From Qipengyuania citrea (GTDB lineage Bacteria > Pseudomonadota > Alphaproteobacteria > Sphingomonadales > Sphingomonadaceae), in NCBI RefSeq assembly GCF_024171405.1, contig NZ_JALJZT010000002.1, positions 1,240,001 to 1,304,000 of the forward strand: 64,000 nucleotides of DNA, given 5' to 3'. A model generated the notes under the pieces. The model worked only from the letters and a program-made list of their open reading frames with translations. It made no database searches and had not been told where the DNA came from. Position 1 is the stretch's first letter, and each line of letters begins with the position of its first letter. A program made the translations under genes and the position numbers. Below, piece after piece: positions 1 to 9,594 of this stretch.

Positions 1-1246
1 CGGCCAGGTCGGCACCGGTAACCTCGCGGGCGTCGCCACGGCGATCGCGCTGGGCGGGCCGGGCGCGATTTTCTGGATGTGGGTCACTGCCCTGTTCGGC
101 ATGGCGCTGGCCTTCGCCGAAGGTTCGCTGGCGATCCGCTACCGCGAGAAGACCAGCGACGGCGTCTATCGCGGCGGCCCGATGAGTTACATCATGATGG
201 GTCTCGGCCCCCGGTTCACCTGGCTCGCGGTGGTCTTCTGCCTCGGCACGCTGTTCAGCGCGCTAGTGACCGGCAATTCGATCCAAGCCAATGCGATGGC
301 CGACGGGATGAACGAATTGTTCGGCCTGCCCGAATGGCTGGGCGGCCTGGTAACGGCGGGACTGGTCTTCATCGTCATCATCGGCGGCATCAAGTCGATC
401 GGCAAGGTCGCCGAAAGCGTGGTCCCCTTCATGGCGGCGACCTATATCGTCATGGCGGTAGTCGCGCTGATCCTCAATTTCAGCGATCTGGGCGAGACCT
501 TCGGCCTGATCTTCAACGGTGCCTTCAACCCGCAGAGCGCGGTTGGCGGGTTTACCGGCGCAGCGATCATCATGGCAATCCGCGCAGGCGTTGCGCGCGG
601 CCTGTTCTCGAACGAGGCGGGTCAGGGTTCGACCCCGATCGCCCACGCGGTGGCGCAGACCAACGATCCCGAACAGCAGGGCCGCATGGCCATGCTCGGC
701 ACCTTCATCGACACGGTGGTGATCTGCACCATGACCGCGCTGGTGATCCTGACCGTGCGCGGCGATTTCACCGCAGGCGGCGAAGCGGTGGCGCATGCCT
801 GGCAATCGGACCGGGTCGGCTTCGAGATGACGAGCGGTGCCTTCGCGGCGGCATTCCCGATCGAGATCGCCGCGATCCCGATCGGTACGCTGATCGCCTC
901 GATCGCCTTGATCCTGTTCGTCTTCACCACGCTGCTGACGTGGAGCTATTACGGCGAGCGGGCGATCACCTTCCTCTACGACCGGGTGAAGGGATCGACG
1001 CGCGAAGGCGAACGGAAGCTGCACATGGCCTGGCGCGTGCTGTGGTGCGTGGTGATCTTCATCGGTGCCGCGCAACCGAGCGAACTGGTCTGGCGCCTCG
1101 GCGACATCTCCAATGCGGCGATGGCCCTGCCCAACCTGTTGGCATTGGCGCTGCTCAGCGGCGTGGTGTTCAAACTGGCGCGCGGCCAGCGCGATGCCGG
1201 GCCGACGCACACCGCCAAGACGCCGGAAGAGCCCGAAGAATACTAA
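1..1246 (+). CDS. Alanine/glycine:cation symporter (AGCS) family, 5' truncated
   Basis: The reading frame is open from base 2, so the gene begins before the window; about 414 residues are visible. The first visible residues include the AGCS signature GNLAGVATAIALGGPGA, and the rest is a run of hydrophobic helices with a conserved small-residue stretch, RGLFSNEAGQGSTP. In this family these proteins import alanine or glycine with Na+ or H+ across the inner membrane. Family members are usually 450-500 residues, so roughly 60-80 residues are missing upstream. The C-terminus is a short charged cytoplasmic tail rich in Glu and Pro. A strong hairpin follows the stop, so the gene probably ends its transcript. 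Substrate choice cannot be read from the sequence. Confidence 0.93.
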   Translation, partial: GQVGTGNLAGVATAIALGGPGAIFWMWVTALFGMALAFAEGSLAIRYREKTSDGVYRGGPMSYIMMGLGPRFTWLAVVFCLGTLFSALVTGNSIQANAMADGMNELFGLPEWLGGLVTAGLVFIVIIGGIKSIGKVAESVVPFMAATYIVMAVVALILNFSDLGETFGLIFNGAFNPQSAVGGFTGAAIIMAIRAGVARGLFSNEAGQGSTPIAHAVAQTNDPEQQGRMAMLGTFIDTVVICTMTALVILTVRGDFTAGGEAVAHAWQSDRVGFEMTSGAFAAAFPIEIAAIPIGTLIASIALILFVFTTLLTWSYYGERAITFLYDRVKGSTREGERKLHMAWRVLWCVVIFIGAAQPSELVWRLGDISNAAMALPNLLALALLSGVVFKLARGQRDAGPTHTAKTPEEPEEY

Positions 1247-1270
1247 GCGGCGCTCTAGCGGCACAGAACA

Positions 1271-1305
1271 GGGGCCGGGGGTCGACATGACCTCCGGCCC
1301 CTTTC
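1271..1305 (+). terminator. Rho-independent terminator after the AGCS symporter
   Basis: The arms GGGGCCGG (1271-1278) and CCGGCCCC (1294-1301) pair perfectly. The inner GGTC/GACC pair extends the stem, and TTTCC follows. It lies 25 bases past the symporter stop and is also placed to stop transcripts arriving from neither neighbour, because the next gene on the other strand ends at 1359. Confidence 0.7.
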
Positions 1306-1358
1306 CTTATGGCAGATGGGCACCCGGTGACGCCCGGACCGGCGCAGGAGCGACGCGG

Positions 1359-2513
1359 CTACTTTGCCGGCTCGCCCGACTTGCCGCCGCGGCTCCAGAC
1401 CAGCGCCAGCAGCGCCAGCGCCGCCAGCGGCATCAGATTGACCCCGAGCGGAAAAGCCAGCGCGCGCGTGGCGTAGGGCGCAAGATAGAGCAGTAAGAGG
1501 CCCAGCTTCTCATAGGGGCGAAAGCCGCGCTCGAGACCCTGCACGACCAGCCACAGCGTCGGGAAGATCAGGAAGGGCAGGTCGTAATTGAACAGATAGG
1601 GCGATGCGAGCGCGGTCGCCGCCAGGACCGCTGCGCCCGTTGCCCGCACGTCGCCGCCAAAGCGCCGCCATGCGCCAAGCGCGACCGCCACGCCAAGCAG
1701 GCCGGACACCGCGCCCGCCGCTACTCCCGCGCCATCGCCCCACAGCAATCGCCCCTGCGAGTAGAATGTCGTCATCCGCAGCAGGAAGTCGGGATTGATC
1801 CCTTCCATCAGCAAGCCGCTTGCGCGCCAGCTGGTGGTGTAGGCGGCAGTGGTCTCGCTGCCGAAGACGAGCCACGAGGCCGCGCCCAGCATCAGCGCGG
1901 TGACGCCAGCCGCGCAGAAGGCGCGCCATTTGCCGGCAGCGGCAAACCAGAACGGCGCAAGCAGCGCGAGATGGGGTTTGATCACCAGCGCGCCAATGGC
2001 TGCCCCGGAGAGGATCGGCCGCCGCGCCAGGTGCTGCGCCGCCAGCACCAGCATCGCCCCGGTCAGCAGGCCGGTCTGCGCATGGCCTGCGGCGATCAGC
2101 GCACCCGGGTAGGCGATCACCAGCGGCCACAGCCGCGGGAAGGCACGGATGCTCGCCCAGGCCCACAGGCCCCAGGTGACCGCTACCCACGCGATCCAGG
2201 CGAGCGCAAACGGCAGCATGCCGAACGGCGCGGCGATGAAGAGAAAGGGCGGCGGATTGACGAAAGCGAACCAGCCTTCGCTGCCGGTGCCGGTCTGTAC
2301 CCGCTCCTGCTCGGCAAGGTCGTAGGCCGCCGCGGGCGCGCCTTCGGCGGTCACCTGGCCCGCACCCCAGAAGGCAAGGAAATCCGTCCCGGCGGGGCCC
2401 ATCGCCTTGAGATAGGAATTGGCCAGCAGCGCCAGGCTGGCGAGCGCCAGCAGCAGCGCATAGCCGCGCACCCGCTCGCGGGTCAGCCAGTCCGCCCGGC
2501 GCAGCCAGTCCAT
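1359..2513 (-). CDS. GT87/DUF2029-like integral membrane glycosyltransferase
   Basis: This 384-residue protein is almost entirely hydrophobic, with about ten predicted membrane helices. A first cytoplasmic stretch (MDWLRRADWLTRERVRGY) precedes helix 1, and a long loop after it carries TDFLAFWGAGQ, resembling the early acidic loop of GT-C fold polyprenyl-phosphate-dependent enzymes of the GT87 (DUF2029) family. Such proteins add mannose or arabinose from a lipid carrier on the periplasmic face; the acceptor is unknown here. The start is supported by a GGAGGGG ribosome site 8 bases upstream. The gene stands alone between a convergent symporter and a hydrolase on the same strand. A generic polytopic membrane protein cannot be excluded. 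Confidence 0.7.
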   Translation of the reverse strand: MDWLRRADWLTRERVRGYALLLALASLALLANSYLKAMGPAGTDFLAFWGAGQVTAEGAPAAAYDLAEQERVQTGTGSEGWFAFVNPPPFLFIAAPFGMLPFALAWIAWVAVTWGLWAWASIRAFPRLWPLVIAYPGALIAAGHAQTGLLTGAMLVLAAQHLARRPILSGAAIGALVIKPHLALLAPFWFAAAGKWRAFCAAGVTALMLGAASWLVFGSETTAAYTTSWRASGLLMEGINPDFLLRMTTFYSQGRLLWGDGAGVAAGAVSGLLGVAVALGAWRRFGGDVRATGAAVLAATALASPYLFNYDLPFLIFPTLWLVVQGLERGFRPYEKLGLLLLYLAPYATRALAFPLGVNLMPLAALALLALVWSRGGKSGEPAK

Positions 2514-2614
2514 CGCCGCTTACCCCTCCATCGCGTCAGTTCGCAGCCGAGGTAGCGCGCCGAGCGAGAGGGAGCCAGTTCGGGCGGGAGCCAATCCCCC
2601 GCCCGAACCGTGGT

Positions 2615-4438
2615 TCAGCTTGCCTTCGATGCGATCCAGCGGTCGATCTTGGCTTCGAGCACCGGCATCGGCAGGCTGCCCGTATCGAGGACTTCGGCGT
2701 GGAATTCGCGAATGTCGAAGTTCTCGCCCAGCTGCTCTTCGGCCTTCTCGCGCAGTTCCTGGATCTTGAGCGCGCCGACCTTGTAGGCGAGCGCCTGCGT
2801 CGGGATGGCGATGTAACGTTCGACCTCTGCGACCACTTCGGTGCGGGTCATGCCCGAATTGGCGAGCATGAAATCGATCGCCTGCTCGCGGCTCCAGCCC
2901 TTGGCGTGGAGGCCCGTATCGACCACCAGCCGCATCGCGCGCAGCTGTTCGTCCTGCAGCGTGCCATAGCGGTTCCACGGATCGTCGAAGAAGCCCATTT
3001 CGTAGCCCAGCGTCTCCGAATAGAGCGCCCAGCCTTCGACATAGGCGGTGTTGCCGCCAAAGCGCATGAATGCGGGCAGCGCCTCGTTCTCGCGCGCGAG
3101 GCTGATCTGGAAGTGATGCCCCGGCGCACCTTCATGCAGGTAGAGCGTCACATTGCCCGTGGTGAGGCGGCTGGGCAGGTCATAGGCGTTGAAATAGAAC
3201 GTGCCGGGGCGCGACCCATCGGGCGCACCCGACTGGTAGGAACCGCCCGCCTGGAACTGCTCGATCGAGGGATCGTAGGGCTTGATCTCGAGCGGGGTCT
3301 TGGGAACCAGCGAGAAATATTCGCCGATCTTGGCATCGACTTCCTTGCCGATGTCGTAATAGCTCTGCGTCAGTGCCTCGCGGCTTTCCGGCTTGAACTG
3401 CTCGTCGGTGCGGACGTAGTCGAAGAACTCGCCGAGCGTGCCGGTGAAGCCGACCTCCTGCTTGATCTCTTCCAGACCCTGCTTGATCCGTGCGACTTCG
3501 CTGAGTCCGAGATCGTGGAGGTAGTCGGCGGTAAGCGGCAGCGTGGTCGTGTTCTCGATCATCTGCGCATAGAGCTTGTCCCCGCCCTTCATCTGGCTGA
3601 GGCCCACGCTGTCGCGCGCTACCGCCAGATATTCGTCGCGCAGGAAATCGCGCATTGAGGCATCGGCCGCGTAAAGTTCGGCGGTCTTTTCGGCATAGGC
3701 CTCGGTCAGCCGGGCCTTGTCCGCGTCGGAGAAGTCTTCGGGGAAGTTCTTCACCGGCTTCATGTACTGCGATTCCTCGATCGGGATCGCCAGCAGCGTG
3801 TCGAGCTGCTTGATCACGAGGCCGATGGTGAGCTTGGTCTCGACCACGCCGCTTTCCATGCCTTCGCGGAACTTGCCGATCGCGCGCTCGGAGATCTCGA
3901 TATAGTCGTCGTGGCGCGAGAGGTTGTCTTCGTAATTCGCCAGCGTCTTGAACTGCGCCGCGGAATCGCCGCTCGCGAAATTGGGATAGAAGGTGTGGAA
4001 GCCGGTGAAATGGTTGACCGGGCGCACTTCGGTCAGCGCGCGGATTTCATCGGTCTGCCCGCGCAGCGCCGATCCCTGGTTATATTTGAACACATCGTAG
4101 GCGAGCTGGTCGGTGTCGCTCAGCTTGCTGCGATCGATCAGCGCCAGCTTGGCAAGATTGAGCTGCGTGTCGAGGCGGTTGGCATAGAAGGACGAATCGG
4201 TCAGGAAATCGCCCAGCCGGTCGGCATTGCGATCGTCGCCGCGGAACAGCCGGCCCAGCGGATTGAGTTCGAGGCTGCGCGCATCGGATTCGGCGAACAA
4301 AGCGACCAGCTTGTCGTGCTCGGTCGCTTCGGCGGCGGTTCCGGTCTCGGCATGGTGATCGCGCGCGAAGGCCGGATTGGCGGCCAGCGCGAGCGAAAGA
4401 GCGGCACCCGAAGCGAGTGCGTGGCGGACGAGTTTCAT
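2615..4438 (-). CDS. DUF885 family secreted metallohydrolase-like protein
   Basis: The protein has 607 residues. The first 25 form a classical signal peptide (MKLVRHALASGAALSLALA then ANPAFA), so the mature protein is periplasmic or a lipid-free exported enzyme. The C-terminal half contains HEGAPGHHFQ, the HExxxHH-type zinc-binding motif typical of DUF885, and a downstream YVEGWALYSE motif supplies the third ligand region. The length fits the family (about 580-620). DUF885 proteins are thought to be metallopeptidases, but few have been assayed, so the substrate is open. A CAGGGGAA ribosome site precedes the ATG. The next gene upstream on the same strand is another secreted hydrolase, 136 bases away, suggesting a peptide/amide scavenging neighbourhood. 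Confidence 0.88.
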   Translation of the reverse strand: MKLVRHALASGAALSLALAANPAFARDHHAETGTAAEATEHDKLVALFAESDARSLELNPLGRLFRGDDRNADRLGDFLTDSSFYANRLDTQLNLAKLALIDRSKLSDTDQLAYDVFKYNQGSALRGQTDEIRALTEVRPVNHFTGFHTFYPNFASGDSAAQFKTLANYEDNLSRHDDYIEISERAIGKFREGMESGVVETKLTIGLVIKQLDTLLAIPIEESQYMKPVKNFPEDFSDADKARLTEAYAEKTAELYAADASMRDFLRDEYLAVARDSVGLSQMKGGDKLYAQMIENTTTLPLTADYLHDLGLSEVARIKQGLEEIKQEVGFTGTLGEFFDYVRTDEQFKPESREALTQSYYDIGKEVDAKIGEYFSLVPKTPLEIKPYDPSIEQFQAGGSYQSGAPDGSRPGTFYFNAYDLPSRLTTGNVTLYLHEGAPGHHFQISLARENEALPAFMRFGGNTAYVEGWALYSETLGYEMGFFDDPWNRYGTLQDEQLRAMRLVVDTGLHAKGWSREQAIDFMLANSGMTRTEVVAEVERYIAIPTQALAYKVGALKIQELREKAEEQLGENFDIREFHAEVLDTGSLPMPVLEAKIDRWIASKAS

Positions 4439-4574
4439 GGTAATTCCCCTGCTACCTGTATTACTTTGTTAAAACACGCTTCCGCGCCCGCACGCAAGCG
4501 CGCGGTGCGACGAACGCGTGACAGTGTTCGACCAGCGCCATGCGGAGCGGTGCCGCGCGCAGTGCCGGGTTCGA

Positions 4575-5843
4575 TCAGTCGATGATCCGCCCGCGAACCA
4601 TCACCCAGCCGACATTTTCAAGCGTGGCGGTATCGTCCAGCGGGTTGCCGTCGACCGCGATGAGGTCCGCCGAATAGCCCGGCGCGAGCCGGCCGATCTG
4701 GCCTTCCATTCCCAGCACCTTGGCGGCATTGGTCGTCGCGGCGGCAAAGGCATCGCGGTGGCTCATGCCCTGTTCGACCATCAGCGCGAATTCGCCCGCA
4801 TTGCGGCCATGGCCGAACACGCCCGCATCGGTGCCGAAGGCGATCGGCACACCCCAGCGCAGCGCCTTGCCCATGAACACGCGCGCAGTATCGGCAACGT
4901 CGCGGATCTTGGCTTCGACCACCGGCGTATAGACGCCCTGGCCCAGCCGTTCGGTGACCCCCTTGAACGCCATCAGCGTGGGCACCAGCACGGTGCCATT
5001 CGCTTTCATCGCGCGTGCGGCGGCTTCATCGAGATAGGTGCCGTGTTCGATCGAATCGATGCCAGCGCGGCTGGCCGCCTCGATTCCGCGGGCGCCATGC
5101 GCATGCGCCATGACCTTGAGACCGAGCGAATGCGCGGTATCGGCGATGCTCTTCATCTCGGGATCGGTGAAATGCGCTTCGAGCCCGCGGCCCTGCTGGC
5201 TCAGCACGCCGCCCGTGGCGGTGATCTTGATGATATCCGCACCGTTCTGGCTGGCGAGGCGGACCTTCTCGGCGCATTCGACCGCGCCGGTGCAGGTGAA
5301 CCCGCTGTCGAGCAGTTCGTTGACCTCGGGGCGAAAGCCGCTGACATCGCCGTGCCCGCCCACGATCGCGAGCGAGGGGCCCGCGGCGATGATGCGCGGT
5401 CCGTCGATGAAGCCTTCTGCGGTTCCGCGCCGGAGCGAAAACGCGCTGGCGGGGCCGCTGCCCGCTTCGCGTACCGTGGTGAACCCGGCAAGCGCGGTCA
5501 GCCGCGCGTTCTTGGCGCCGACGACGACATCCCATTCATCGGGTTCGACCGCGCCCTTCCAGAAATCGCCGCCCGGATCGCCGGTCAGATGGACATGCAG
5601 GTCGATCATGCCGGGGGCGATCGTCTTGGTCTTGAGATCGACCGTCTTCGCATCGGCGGGGCCGGGCGCGAAACCATCGGTGATCGAGACGATCCGCCCG
5701 TCGGTCACGGTAATGGTGGACGCCCCGCGCGGCGCGCTGTCGGCATCGACGATCACCGCGCCCGCATGGATCACGGTGGTATCGGCCAGGGCGGGTGTAG
5801 CGACCAGCGCTCCGGCGAGCGCGAGCAGTGCGGCAGTTCTCAT
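4575..5843 (-). CDS. Secreted amidohydrolase family protein (imidazolonepropionase/prolidase-like)
   Basis: The protein has 422 residues and starts with a signal peptide (MRTAALLALAGALVATPALA). It shows the metal ligands of the amidohydrolase superfamily in order: DLHVHLTGD near residue 85, HAHG, DSIEHGTYL, and FGTDAGVFGHG near the C-terminus. Exported members of this subgroup hydrolyse Xaa-Pro or acyl-amino-acid bonds in dipeptides using a binuclear zinc site; the exact substrate is not readable. An AAGGGGA ribosome site supports the start. It is co-directional with the DUF885 gene and with the MipA-like gene 59 bases upstream. An organophosphate or N-acyl-amino-acid activity is an alternative. 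Confidence 0.88.
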   Translation of the reverse strand: MRTAALLALAGALVATPALADTTVIHAGAVIVDADSAPRGASTITVTDGRIVSITDGFAPGPADAKTVDLKTKTIAPGMIDLHVHLTGDPGGDFWKGAVEPDEWDVVVGAKNARLTALAGFTTVREAGSGPASAFSLRRGTAEGFIDGPRIIAAGPSLAIVGGHGDVSGFRPEVNELLDSGFTCTGAVECAEKVRLASQNGADIIKITATGGVLSQQGRGLEAHFTDPEMKSIADTAHSLGLKVMAHAHGARGIEAASRAGIDSIEHGTYLDEAAARAMKANGTVLVPTLMAFKGVTERLGQGVYTPVVEAKIRDVADTARVFMGKALRWGVPIAFGTDAGVFGHGRNAGEFALMVEQGMSHRDAFAAATTNAAKVLGMEGQIGRLAPGYSADLIAVDGNPLDDTATLENVGWVMVRGRIID

Positions 5844-5902
5844 TCTCTATCCCCTTGGTTTCGCAAGGGGATGCCTGCACGGCCCGCGCGTATCAAGCCA
5901 TA

Positions 5903-6745
5903 TCAGAAAGTATAGCCGATCCCGAGGGCGCCCATCCACTGATCGGCACTGCCGCGGATCGCGGTGAACGGCGTGCGCTTGGAATCGCCCAGCTGGCGCG
6001 AATAGCCGCCCAGCGCGATGAGCGCGAGACCGCCATTGGTCAGGTCGCCATCGAGATCGATGCCGGTCAACAGGTTCACGCCGACGCTATTCCAGCCGCC
6101 ATCGGCCTGGAAGGCAGGCAGCGCGCCGCCCGCCGGGACCGAATAGTAATAGTCGGCATAATCGTCGTCGACATAGGTGCCGCTGACCGACAGCGAAACC
6201 GCCGCGCCGCGGCTGACCGGGGTGAAGTAGGTGACGCTCGGATTGACGGTCATGCCGTCATGCGCCCCGGCAACATCCCACAGCGTATCGATGTTGAAGC
6301 TGAGGCTGTCGTAGGGGTTGAGCACGCCCGGCAGGCTGACGCCGATCGTGGGGCCGACTTCGAAGGCAGTGTCGAGTTCGCCATAGGACAGCACGACCTC
6401 GTCCTCGATCTGCGAGGCCCGGTTGCGGTTCAGCTTGGCCGCCACGCCTGCGGAAATCTTGGCGCCGTCGCTATCGTCATTGACGAAATCGAGCGCTGCG
6501 CCGCCGGGACGCGGACTGATGCGGACGCCGCCGATCTTGCCCTGGATGATCGGGATTGCCGACACGACATAATCGTCCGACCCGTCGTAGCTGGGCGAAT
6601 AAACGGCTCCGGCGCCGATCGAGATCCAGGTGTCGTCGTAAACGACATCTTCGCCGCCCTCGGGCAGTGCCTCGACATTCTGGGCCAGGGCAGGTGTTGC
6701 GCAGATGAGCGCAAGCGAACCGGTTGCGGCGAACAGTGACTTCAT
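5903..6745 (-). CDS. MipA/OmpV family outer-membrane protein
   Basis: Starting at the ATG at 6745 (GAGGGA ribosome site just before it), the protein has 280 residues with signal peptide MKSLFAATGSLALICATPALA. The body has alternating aromatic and glycine-rich beta-strand pattern and ends in LGIGYTF, with a terminal Phe as expected for BAM-inserted barrels. MipA/OmpV proteins are outer-membrane scaffolds or channels; MipA of E. coli links murein synthase and hydrolase. A start further upstream at 6817 would place 24 residues ahead of the signal peptide and is rejected. The gene is transcribed divergently from crtY. Confidence 0.87.
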   Translation of the reverse strand: MKSLFAATGSLALICATPALAQNVEALPEGGEDVVYDDTWISIGAGAVYSPSYDGSDDYVVSAIPIIQGKIGGVRISPRPGGAALDFVNDDSDGAKISAGVAAKLNRNRASQIEDEVVLSYGELDTAFEVGPTIGVSLPGVLNPYDSLSFNIDTLWDVAGAHDGMTVNPSVTYFTPVSRGAAVSLSVSGTYVDDDYADYYYSVPAGGALPAFQADGGWNSVGVNLLTGIDLDGDLTNGGLALIALGGYSRQLGDSKRTPFTAIRGSADQWMGALGIGYTF

Positions 6746-6859
6746 GATGGATCCCTCGATAAATCTATTTGTCGTCCAACTATCGTCACAATGCCACGTT
6801 CCCGTCGCTTGTACCAAACCGTTTGCCGCATGTGCGCTTCACCCCTAAGTCCTGCGTCA
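6746..6859. promoter_or_regulatory. Divergent control region between the MipA-like gene and crtY
   Basis: This 114-base stretch separates two divergent transcripts and must hold both promoters. It is more AT-rich than its surroundings (for example around 6758-6780). I do not see a convincing consensus -35/-10 pair or an inverted repeat, so no specific box is claimed. Confidence 0.35.
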
Positions 6860-8047
6860 ATGAGCGGGCGCATGATCGATCTGGCTATCGTCGGCGGCGG
6901 GCTGGCTGGCGGGCTGGCCGCGCTGGCGGTTCACCGCGCACATCCGCACATGCGCATCACCCTGTTCGAAGCGAAAGACGCGCTTGGCGGCAACCACCGC
7001 TGGAGCTGGTTCACCAGCGATCTCGATGCCGACGGTACCGCGCTGCTTGCTGCGTTTCGCAAGACCGAATGGGATGCGGGCTATACGGTCCGCTTCCCCG
7101 GCCATGAACGCCGCCTGTCATCAACCTATCGCTCGCTTGCCAGCCACGATTTCGACGCCGCGCTGCACCGCGAACTGCCGCAGGAGGCGGTCCGCACGCA
7201 GGCCAGCGTCACCCGGCTTGCCCCCGATGGCATCACGCTGGAGGATGGCGAGCACGTCCCCGCGCGGGTGGTGGTCGATTGCCGCGACTTCGAACCTTCG
7301 CCGCATCTGCGCGGCGGCTGGCAGGTGTTCATGGGTCGCCACCTGCGCACCGCCACGCCGCATGATGTCGCCCGGCCGATCGTGATGGATGCCCGCGTCC
7401 GGCAACACGGCGCCTACCGCTTCGTCTACACCCTCCCGCTGGGGGCAGAAGAGCTGTTCGTCGAGGATACTTATTACGCCGATGATCCCGTGCTCGATCG
7501 CAATGCGCTGTCGGGCCGGATCGACCGCTATTGCGAAGCCGCGGGCTGGCACGGCGATATCCTCGGCGGCGAAACCGGCGTGCTGCCGGTCATTACCGGG
7601 GGCGATTTGTCCGCCTATCGCCGTGATCTCGGCCCGCCCGGCGTGGTGCGCGCGGGCGCGCGCGGTGGCTTCGTCCATCCGCTGACCAGTTACACCCTGC
7701 CCTTCGCCGTCGCCAATGCGCTGGTGCTGGCGCGCGAGGCGCGGCTGCCCGGCGAGCAGCTTGCCGCATTGTTCGACAAGCGCGCGCGCGATCACTGGCG
7801 CGCGATGCGCTTTTACCGCAGCCTCGGCCGGATGCTGTTCAATGCGGCGCGGCCCGAGGAACGCTATCGCGTATTCGAACGCTTCTATCGCCTGCGCGAA
7901 CCGCTGGTCGAACGTTTCTATGCCGGACGCACGACCCGCCTCGACAAGCTGCGCATCCTCTCGGGCAAACCGCCCGTATCTGTCTTCGCTGCCATCCGGG
8001 CGCTGCTTGGCAAGGGCAGGCCGCTCGTCCATGAAAGATCGCCATGA
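6860..8047 (+). CDS. crtY: Lycopene beta-cyclase CrtY
   Basis: The enzyme closes beta rings on both ends of lycopene to make beta-carotene. The N-terminal dinucleotide-binding fold LAIVGGGLAGGLAAL is followed by FEAKDALGGNHRWSWF, a CrtY-type segment, and by the cyclase region with EDTYYAD and the hydrophobic TSYTLPFAVANAL. The length from the ATG at 6860 is 395 residues (family about 385-400). An in-frame ATG at 6872 would give MIDLAIVGGG and is equally plausible because neither has a strong ribosome site. The stop overlaps the crtI start (ATGA), so the two are translationally coupled. It is a membrane-associated enzyme. Confidence 0.95.
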   Translation: MSGRMIDLAIVGGGLAGGLAALAVHRAHPHMRITLFEAKDALGGNHRWSWFTSDLDADGTALLAAFRKTEWDAGYTVRFPGHERRLSSTYRSLASHDFDAALHRELPQEAVRTQASVTRLAPDGITLEDGEHVPARVVVDCRDFEPSPHLRGGWQVFMGRHLRTATPHDVARPIVMDARVRQHGAYRFVYTLPLGAEELFVEDTYYADDPVLDRNALSGRIDRYCEAAGWHGDILGGETGVLPVITGGDLSAYRRDLGPPGVVRAGARGGFVHPLTSYTLPFAVANALVLAREARLPGEQLAALFDKRARDHWRAMRFYRSLGRMLFNAARPEERYRVFERFYRLREPLVERFYAGRTTRLDKLRILSGKPPVSVFAAIRALLGKGRPLVHERSP

Positions 8048-9594
8048 CCCCCGACACCGCCACCCCCTCTTCCATCAACGATCCCGCCGAACCGCGCGAG
8101 CCTGCCCTCACCGGCCGCACGGCCTGCGTCATCGGCGCGGGCTTCGGCGGGCTGGCGCTGGCGATCCGGCTGCAATCGGCCGGAATCCGGACCACCGTGG
8201 TCGAAGCGCGCGACCAGCCCGGCGGGCGCGCCTACTTCTGGGAACGCGAAGGATTCACCTTCGACGCGGGCCCGACGGTCATCACCGATCCCGACTGCCT
8301 CAAGGAATTATGGGCGCTGTCGGGCCACGACATTGCCGAGGATGTCGAGCTGATGCCGGTGACGCCGTTCTACCGGCTGACCTGGCCCGACGGGACGCAG
8401 TTCGACTATTCGAACGATGAAGAACAGCTGTTCCGCGAAATCGCGCAGCTCAACCCGTCCGATGTCGCAGGCTACCAGCGCTTCCTCGAATATTCCGCCG
8501 CGGTTTACGAAGAGGGCTACGTCAAGCTGGGCCATGTGCCGTTCCTCGACTTCAAATCGATGCTCAAGGCGGCGCCCGCGCTGGCCAAGCAGCAGGCCTG
8601 GCGCAGCGTCTATTCGATGGTTTCGAGCTTCGTCGACAATGAAAAGCTGCGCGAGGCGCTGAGCTTCCACACGCTGCTGGTGGGCGGCAACCCGATGAAG
8701 ACCAGCAGCATCTATGCGCTGATCCACAAGCTCGAAATGGATGGCGGCGTGTGGTGGGCCAAGGGCGGCACCAATCGCCTGATTGCGGGCATGGTGCGCC
8801 ATTTCGAACGGCTCGGCGGGACCGTGCGGATGCATGATCCGGTGGTCCACATCCACACGCTGGGCAAGCAGGTCAGCGAAGTCGAGACGCACTCGGGCTG
8901 GCGCGAGCGCTTCGATGCCGTGGCCAGCAACGCCGATATCATGCACAGCTACAAGGACCTGCTCGCCGGGTCCAAGCGCGGCGCGGATTACGCCCGCAGC
9001 CTGTCGCGCAAGAGCTACAGCCCGAGCCTGTTCGTGGTCCATTTCGGGATCGAGGGAAGCTGGCCCGGCATCCCGCACCACATGATCCTGTTCGGACCAC
9101 GCTATAAGGGCCTGCTCGAGGATATTTACGACCACGGCGTGCTGCCGCAGGACTTCTCGATCTACCTGCACCACCCGACGGTGACCGATCCGACCATGGC
9201 GCCCGAGGGGATGAGCACGTTCTACGCGTTGGTCCCGGTCGCGCATATGGGCAAGCTGGCGGTCGACTGGGAGGAAATGGGCCCGCTGCTCGAGAAGCGC
9301 ATACTCGATGAACTCGAACGGCGGCTGATACCCGATCTCCAGTCGCGGATCGTCACCAAGTTCCATTATGCGCCGCGCGATTTCGCGATGGACCTGAACG
9401 CGCATATGGGCAGCGCCTTCAGCCTCGAGCCGGTGCTGACGCAGAGCGCCTATTTCCGCGGGCACAATCGCGACGATGTGCTGGACAATTTCTACCTCGT
9501 CGGGGCAGGGACTCATCCCGGCGCCGGGATTCCCGGCGTGGTGGGCAGCGCCAAGGCGACTGCCGGACTGATGCTGGAGGACCTGGCGGAATGA
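8044..9594 (+). CDS. crtI: Phytoene desaturase CrtI
   Basis: This 516-residue FAD-dependent enzyme converts phytoene to lycopene. The FAD-binding motif VIGAGFGGLALAIRL lies near residues 30-45, after an N-terminal extension rich in Pro and Ala. It is followed by the CrtI hallmark VEARDQPGGRAYFWEREGF and the C-terminal signature GTHPGAGIPGVVGSAKATAG. It overlaps crtY by ATGA upstream and the LOG gene by ATGA downstream, so the three genes form one translationally coupled operon. Bacterial CrtI normally performs all four desaturations. The protein is peripheral to the inner membrane. Confidence 0.97.
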   Translation: MTPDTATPSSINDPAEPREPALTGRTACVIGAGFGGLALAIRLQSAGIRTTVVEARDQPGGRAYFWEREGFTFDAGPTVITDPDCLKELWALSGHDIAEDVELMPVTPFYRLTWPDGTQFDYSNDEEQLFREIAQLNPSDVAGYQRFLEYSAAVYEEGYVKLGHVPFLDFKSMLKAAPALAKQQAWRSVYSMVSSFVDNEKLREALSFHTLLVGGNPMKTSSIYALIHKLEMDGGVWWAKGGTNRLIAGMVRHFERLGGTVRMHDPVVHIHTLGKQVSEVETHSGWRERFDAVASNADIMHSYKDLLAGSKRGADYARSLSRKSYSPSLFVVHFGIEGSWPGIPHHMILFGPRYKGLLEDIYDHGVLPQDFSIYLHHPTVTDPTMAPEGMSTFYALVPVAHMGKLAVDWEEMGPLLEKRILDELERRLIPDLQSRIVTKFHYAPRDFAMDLNAHMGSAFSLEPVLTQSAYFRGHNRDDVLDNFYLVGAGTHPGAGIPGVVGSAKATAGLMLEDLAE